Assembly: GCA_002386945.1 (NCBI GenBank)
Contig: DGKH01000021.1
Span: forward strand, 46,730 to 65,088
Source: Proteobacteria bacterium UBA4575
GTDB taxonomy: Bacteria > Pseudomonadota > Gammaproteobacteria > UBA4575
Direction of reading: 5' to 3'
DNA: 18,359 bases
Of the stretch, positions 15,832 to 18,359 are shown piece by piece; the first letter of the stretch is position 1, and each line of letters opens with the position of its first letter. Position numbers and translations under genes: made by a program. A model generated the notes under the pieces. It had not been told where the DNA came from. It was given only the letters and a program-made list of their open reading frames with translations, and ran no database searches.

Positions 15832-17129
15832 GGAAGTTGATTGTGCGTAGCTTGTTGTTAAGTATTGGTTTTATAGTATGCATGATGATGCAGCCAGCGT
15901 TTGCGTTGTTAGAGATTGAAATTTCTCAGGGTGTTGAGTCGGCTTTGCCAATCGCAGTAACGGCCATATCTAGTGACAGTAGTCCGCAAACTCGCTTAAT
16001 TACTCAAGTCATCAGTGCAGACCTACATCATAGTGGTTTATTGGGTGTGGTTGAGCGTGAACGTTACCCTGATGGTTTGATCAATAAGAAACAAGTTGAG
16101 TATCAGCAATGGCGTAATAATGGTATCGAAGCCTTATTAGTTGTGAGCACGCAGCCAATATCAGCAGATCAATTTCGAGTTGAGTTCTTTTTATATGATT
16201 TAGTCCGTAACAAACGTTCTTTAGCTCATACAGTAAACAGTAATAGCCAGTCGTTACGACGAGTGGCACATAAGATATCGGACGTCGTCTTTAAAAGTTT
16301 AATCGGGATGCGTGGCGCTTTTAGTACACGTATTGCTTATATTACTGAGATGGGGATGGGTAAAGAGAAGCAATATATCCTGCGGGTGGCAGATGCCGAT
16401 GGGCATAATCCACGTTCTGTATTTATGTCGAATAAGCAATTAATGTCACCGGTTTGGTCTAGTAACGGTAGTAAGCTCGCCTATGTTTCGTTTGAAAATG
16501 AGCGTTCTGAGATCTTTATTCAGGATATGGCCAGTGGTAAGCGCGAAAAGGTTTCTTCTGCCCCTGGGCTAAATAGCGCACCCGCTTGGTCACCAAATGA
16601 TCAGCAACTAGCATTGACGCTGTCACAAGATGGTGACCCTAATATCTATATTTTAGATCTGCAAAGTGGCAAGAAACGACAAGTAACGAGTCACTATGGC
16701 ATCGATACAGAGCCAACCTGGAGTGCAGATGGTGATTCTATCTATTTTACTTCTAATCGCTCGGGTAGCCCGCAGATTTATAGGCTTTCCTTGTCTGGTG
16801 GCAAGGTAGAACGTATTAGTTTTAATGGCCGATATAATGCAGCTGCAGCATTATCGCCAAATGGCGAACTGCTAGCGATGGTGCATAATAATGGTCAAGG
16901 CTATCGAATCGGCGTTTTAAATCTGCGTAATGATAGCTTTCATGTGATTACTGACGGTGGTTTGGATGAAGCACCTAGTTTTGCGCCTAATGGCAGCATG
17001 ATAATATTCTCGACACGCCGCAGCGGTAGCACGATACTGTCAGCTGTTAGTGCCGATGGTCGAGTGCAGCAGCAATTTCGGTTGCAAGCTGGAAAAGTGC
17101 GAGAGCCGACTTGGTCGCCTTTTCGATAA
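15828..17129 (+). CDS. tolB: Tol-Pal system periplasmic beta-propeller protein TolB
   Basis: A 433-residue periplasmic protein that binds Pal and TolA and regulates Pal mobility during outer-membrane constriction. A signal peptide (about 1-27, ending QPAFA) precedes the N-terminal alpha/beta domain beginning LLEIEISQG. A six-bladed propeller follows, with repeats such as SPVWSSNGSKLAYVS, APAWSPNDQQLALTL and EPTWSADGDSIYFTSNRSG, and a last strand REPTWSPF. E. coli TolB has 430 residues. The GTG at 15828 overlaps the tolA stop (GTGA). A second GTG at 15843, eight bases after AGGA, has the better ribosome site but shortens the basic start of the signal peptide, so either could be used. Confidence 0.94.
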   Translation: MRKLIVRSLLLSIGFIVCMMMQPAFALLEIEISQGVESALPIAVTAISSDSSPQTRLITQVISADLHHSGLLGVVERERYPDGLINKKQVEYQQWRNNGIEALLVVSTQPISADQFRVEFFLYDLVRNKRSLAHTVNSNSQSLRRVAHKISDVVFKSLIGMRGAFSTRIAYITEMGMGKEKQYILRVADADGHNPRSVFMSNKQLMSPVWSSNGSKLAYVSFENERSEIFIQDMASGKREKVSSAPGLNSAPAWSPNDQQLALTLSQDGDPNIYILDLQSGKKRQVTSHYGIDTEPTWSADGDSIYFTSNRSGSPQIYRLSLSGGKVERISFNGRYNAAAALSPNGELLAMVHNNGQGYRIGVLNLRNDSFHVITDGGLDEAPSFAPNGSMIIFSTRRSGSTILSAVSADGRVQQQFRLQAGKVREPTWSPFR

Positions 17130-17169
17130 ATTTGGTATTTTGATTGAGCATTTGGACTGAGGTATGGAT

Positions 17170-17703
17170 ATGAAACATTTTCGTTATTTATTTCCCCTAT
17201 TGATCACCGGGTTTTTGGTTGCCTGTAGCGGTAATCAAGTAAAACCTAATGATACTGAGGCGAATGCTTCAGGGGCTTCATCTAGTTCTCGGGCCTTAGA
17301 TTCTGAGTCTTCATCTGTCGGGATCGAAGATCAGCAGGGTGTTATGTTAGACGCGCTTGATGATCCAGCAAACCCACTCTCTGTGCGTATTATTTATTTT
17401 GAATATGATAGTGCTGAAGTGAATCAAGACTCTTTAGATGCAGTGCGTAGCCATGGCCAATATCTGAGTGTCAATGAGAACCGGATGTTACGACTGGAAG
17501 GCCATGCTGATGAGCGTGGAACACGAGAATATAATTTAGCACTCGGTGAATCTAGAGCGAAGACAGTGCGTGACTTATTGATCTTAGAAGGAGCGCAGCC
17601 AGGGCAGATTGAGATTGTTAGTTTTGGTGAAGAGCGTCCGGCAGTTCTCGGGTCAGATGAAGCTTCATTACAAAAAAATCGTCGTGCAGAGATTGTATAT
17701 TAA
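17170..17703 (+). CDS. pal: Peptidoglycan-associated outer-membrane lipoprotein Pal
   Basis: A 177-residue lipoprotein that tethers the outer membrane to peptidoglycan and is positioned by the Tol motor. The lipobox LVAC puts the lipidated cysteine at residue 19, with Ser at +2, consistent with export to the outer membrane. A serine-rich linker follows, then an OmpA-like domain (about 70-177) with FEYDSAEVN, LEGHADERGTREYNLALGESRA and SFGEERP, covering the diaminopimelate-binding region. I chose ATG 17170 because GAGG lies seven bases upstream; the ATG at 17164 is only one base from that site and would add two residues. The gene is 40 bases after tolB. E. coli Pal has 173 residues. Confidence 0.94.
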   Translation: MKHFRYLFPLLITGFLVACSGNQVKPNDTEANASGASSSSRALDSESSSVGIEDQQGVMLDALDDPANPLSVRIIYFEYDSAEVNQDSLDAVRSHGQYLSVNENRMLRLEGHADERGTREYNLALGESRAKTVRDLLILEGAQPGQIEIVSFGEERPAVLGSDEASLQKNRRAEIVY

Positions 17704-17706
17704 GTG

Positions 17707-18359
17707 ATGGTTTCAATGATGCCAGATCAAATTAAATCGATATTGTATGTCTTCCTGCTAGGCATGGGCTTGTTTGTTTCTATTGCACATGCAGCGCCAA
17801 AAGCGACACAAGCACAAGTTGATGCTCTTCAGGTGGAAGTGCGGTTATTGCAGCAGCAGATTGAGCAGCAAAGTAAGGTGGACCTCAGTGCGGGCTTACA
17901 TCTTATACAAAGACGACTGCAGAACATGGAGCGTGAATTACAAGATTTGCGTGAATCTAACCAACGTCTACGGCGTCAGTTATCCAAGCTGGAAGATCGG
18001 CAGCGTGGTACGAATTCAGGGGTGGTGCAAGCCCCGCGTAATCCTCCAGTAACAAATTCTAATAACAGTAATTCGGTATTCTCTTCTTCGGAATCTAAAA
18101 CTCCTATATCTGTTGATTGGGCCTCCGTGGTTGACCCAGATTCAACCTTAAGTAATGAGCAGGTGGAAACATCAGGTCATATGACTGAAAGTGATGCTGA
18201 GCAGTCTGAGTTGTCAGTAAGAAGCGATGATCAAGTTAGCCCAGCAGTGGTTCAAGATGGAACCAAGCAAGAGGCTGTCAGCACGATAGAGCCAGTTGTG
18301 AATGCGGAGAAACAAATATCACAGGGTGTTGATGCTGAAGTGGCAATAGATGGCGCAGT
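17707..18359 (+). CDS. cpoB: Cell division coordinator CpoB (5' part; runs off window)
   Basis: The frame opens at the ATG at 17707, three bases after the pal stop, and has no stop before the window end, so 217 codons are visible. CpoB (YbgF) is a periplasmic partner of TolA that coordinates PBP1B with outer-membrane constriction. A signal peptide (hydrophobic core ILYVFLLGMGLFVSIAHA, cleavage near residue 29) is followed by a coiled coil of about 60 residues (VDALQVEVRLLQQQIEQQ to LRRQLSKLEDRQ). About 110 residues then follow, rich in Ser, Asn, Val, Glu and Gln. The TPR domain expected at the C-terminus has not begun by the edge. In-frame ATGs at 17716 and 17719 are alternative starts. Confidence 0.85.
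   Translation, partial: MVSMMPDQIKSILYVFLLGMGLFVSIAHAAPKATQAQVDALQVEVRLLQQQIEQQSKVDLSAGLHLIQRRLQNMERELQDLRESNQRLRRQLSKLEDRQRGTNSGVVQAPRNPPVTNSNNSNSVFSSSESKTPISVDWASVVDPDSTLSNEQVETSGHMTESDAEQSELSVRSDDQVSPAVVQDGTKQEAVSTIEPVVNAEKQISQGVDAEVAIDGA

Noticed and set aside
17774..18052. Open frame of 92 residues at the right end
   Set aside because: It is out of frame with cpoB, whose own frame starts at 17707 with a signal peptide and coiled coil and remains open to the edge.

Overview
This is a chromosomal housekeeping segment of a gammaproteobacterium. The evidence is Hda (a DnaA regulator confined mainly to Proteobacteria), the gene order yebC-ruvCAB-ybgC-tolQRAB-pal-cpoB, and the grouping hda / DUF2069 / wrbA / arsC, which I recall from Pseudomonas-like genomes. 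The base composition looks moderate (mid-40s % GC by eye, not counted) and uniform. I see no insertion sequence, integrase, tRNA, rRNA, CRISPR array or compositional island. I cannot name a genus.

Left part (1-4780): the 3' end of hda meets a minus-strand group convergently. Read in its own direction, that group is arsC, a wrbA-like flavoprotein gene, and a gene for a four-helix DUF2069 membrane protein. galE follows on the plus strand with a TTG start behind a perfect GGAGG. It converges on sucCD (minus strand), which encode succinyl-CoA synthetase without the usual sucAB next to them.

Middle (4781-10319): a divergent gap with an inverted repeat separates sucC from rlmD (23S rRNA m5U1939 methyltransferase). 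rlmD converges on a small unrecognised gene for a periplasmic protein. A 317-base gap, the only one over 300 bases, precedes an FmdB-type zinc-ribbon protein, a DUF502 membrane protein, aspS and nudB (folate pathway). Several sigma70-like promoters can be proposed here, the best being the one before nudB.

Right part (10430-18359): a tightly packed plus-strand array. It holds yebC, ruvC, ruvA and ruvB (Holliday-junction processing), then ybgC, tolQ, tolR, tolA, tolB, pal and a cpoB cut by the window edge (the Tol-Pal envelope-constriction machine). Many neighbours overlap or nearly touch, which suggests translational coupling.

I looked for an undescribed system and did not find a convincing one. 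The points most worth a second look are the unknown secreted protein at 6296-6670, the nondiscriminating-type residues in AspRS, the unusual ruvC start, inverted repeats in the sucC/rlmD and DUF502/aspS gaps, and the long low-complexity linker in CpoB.
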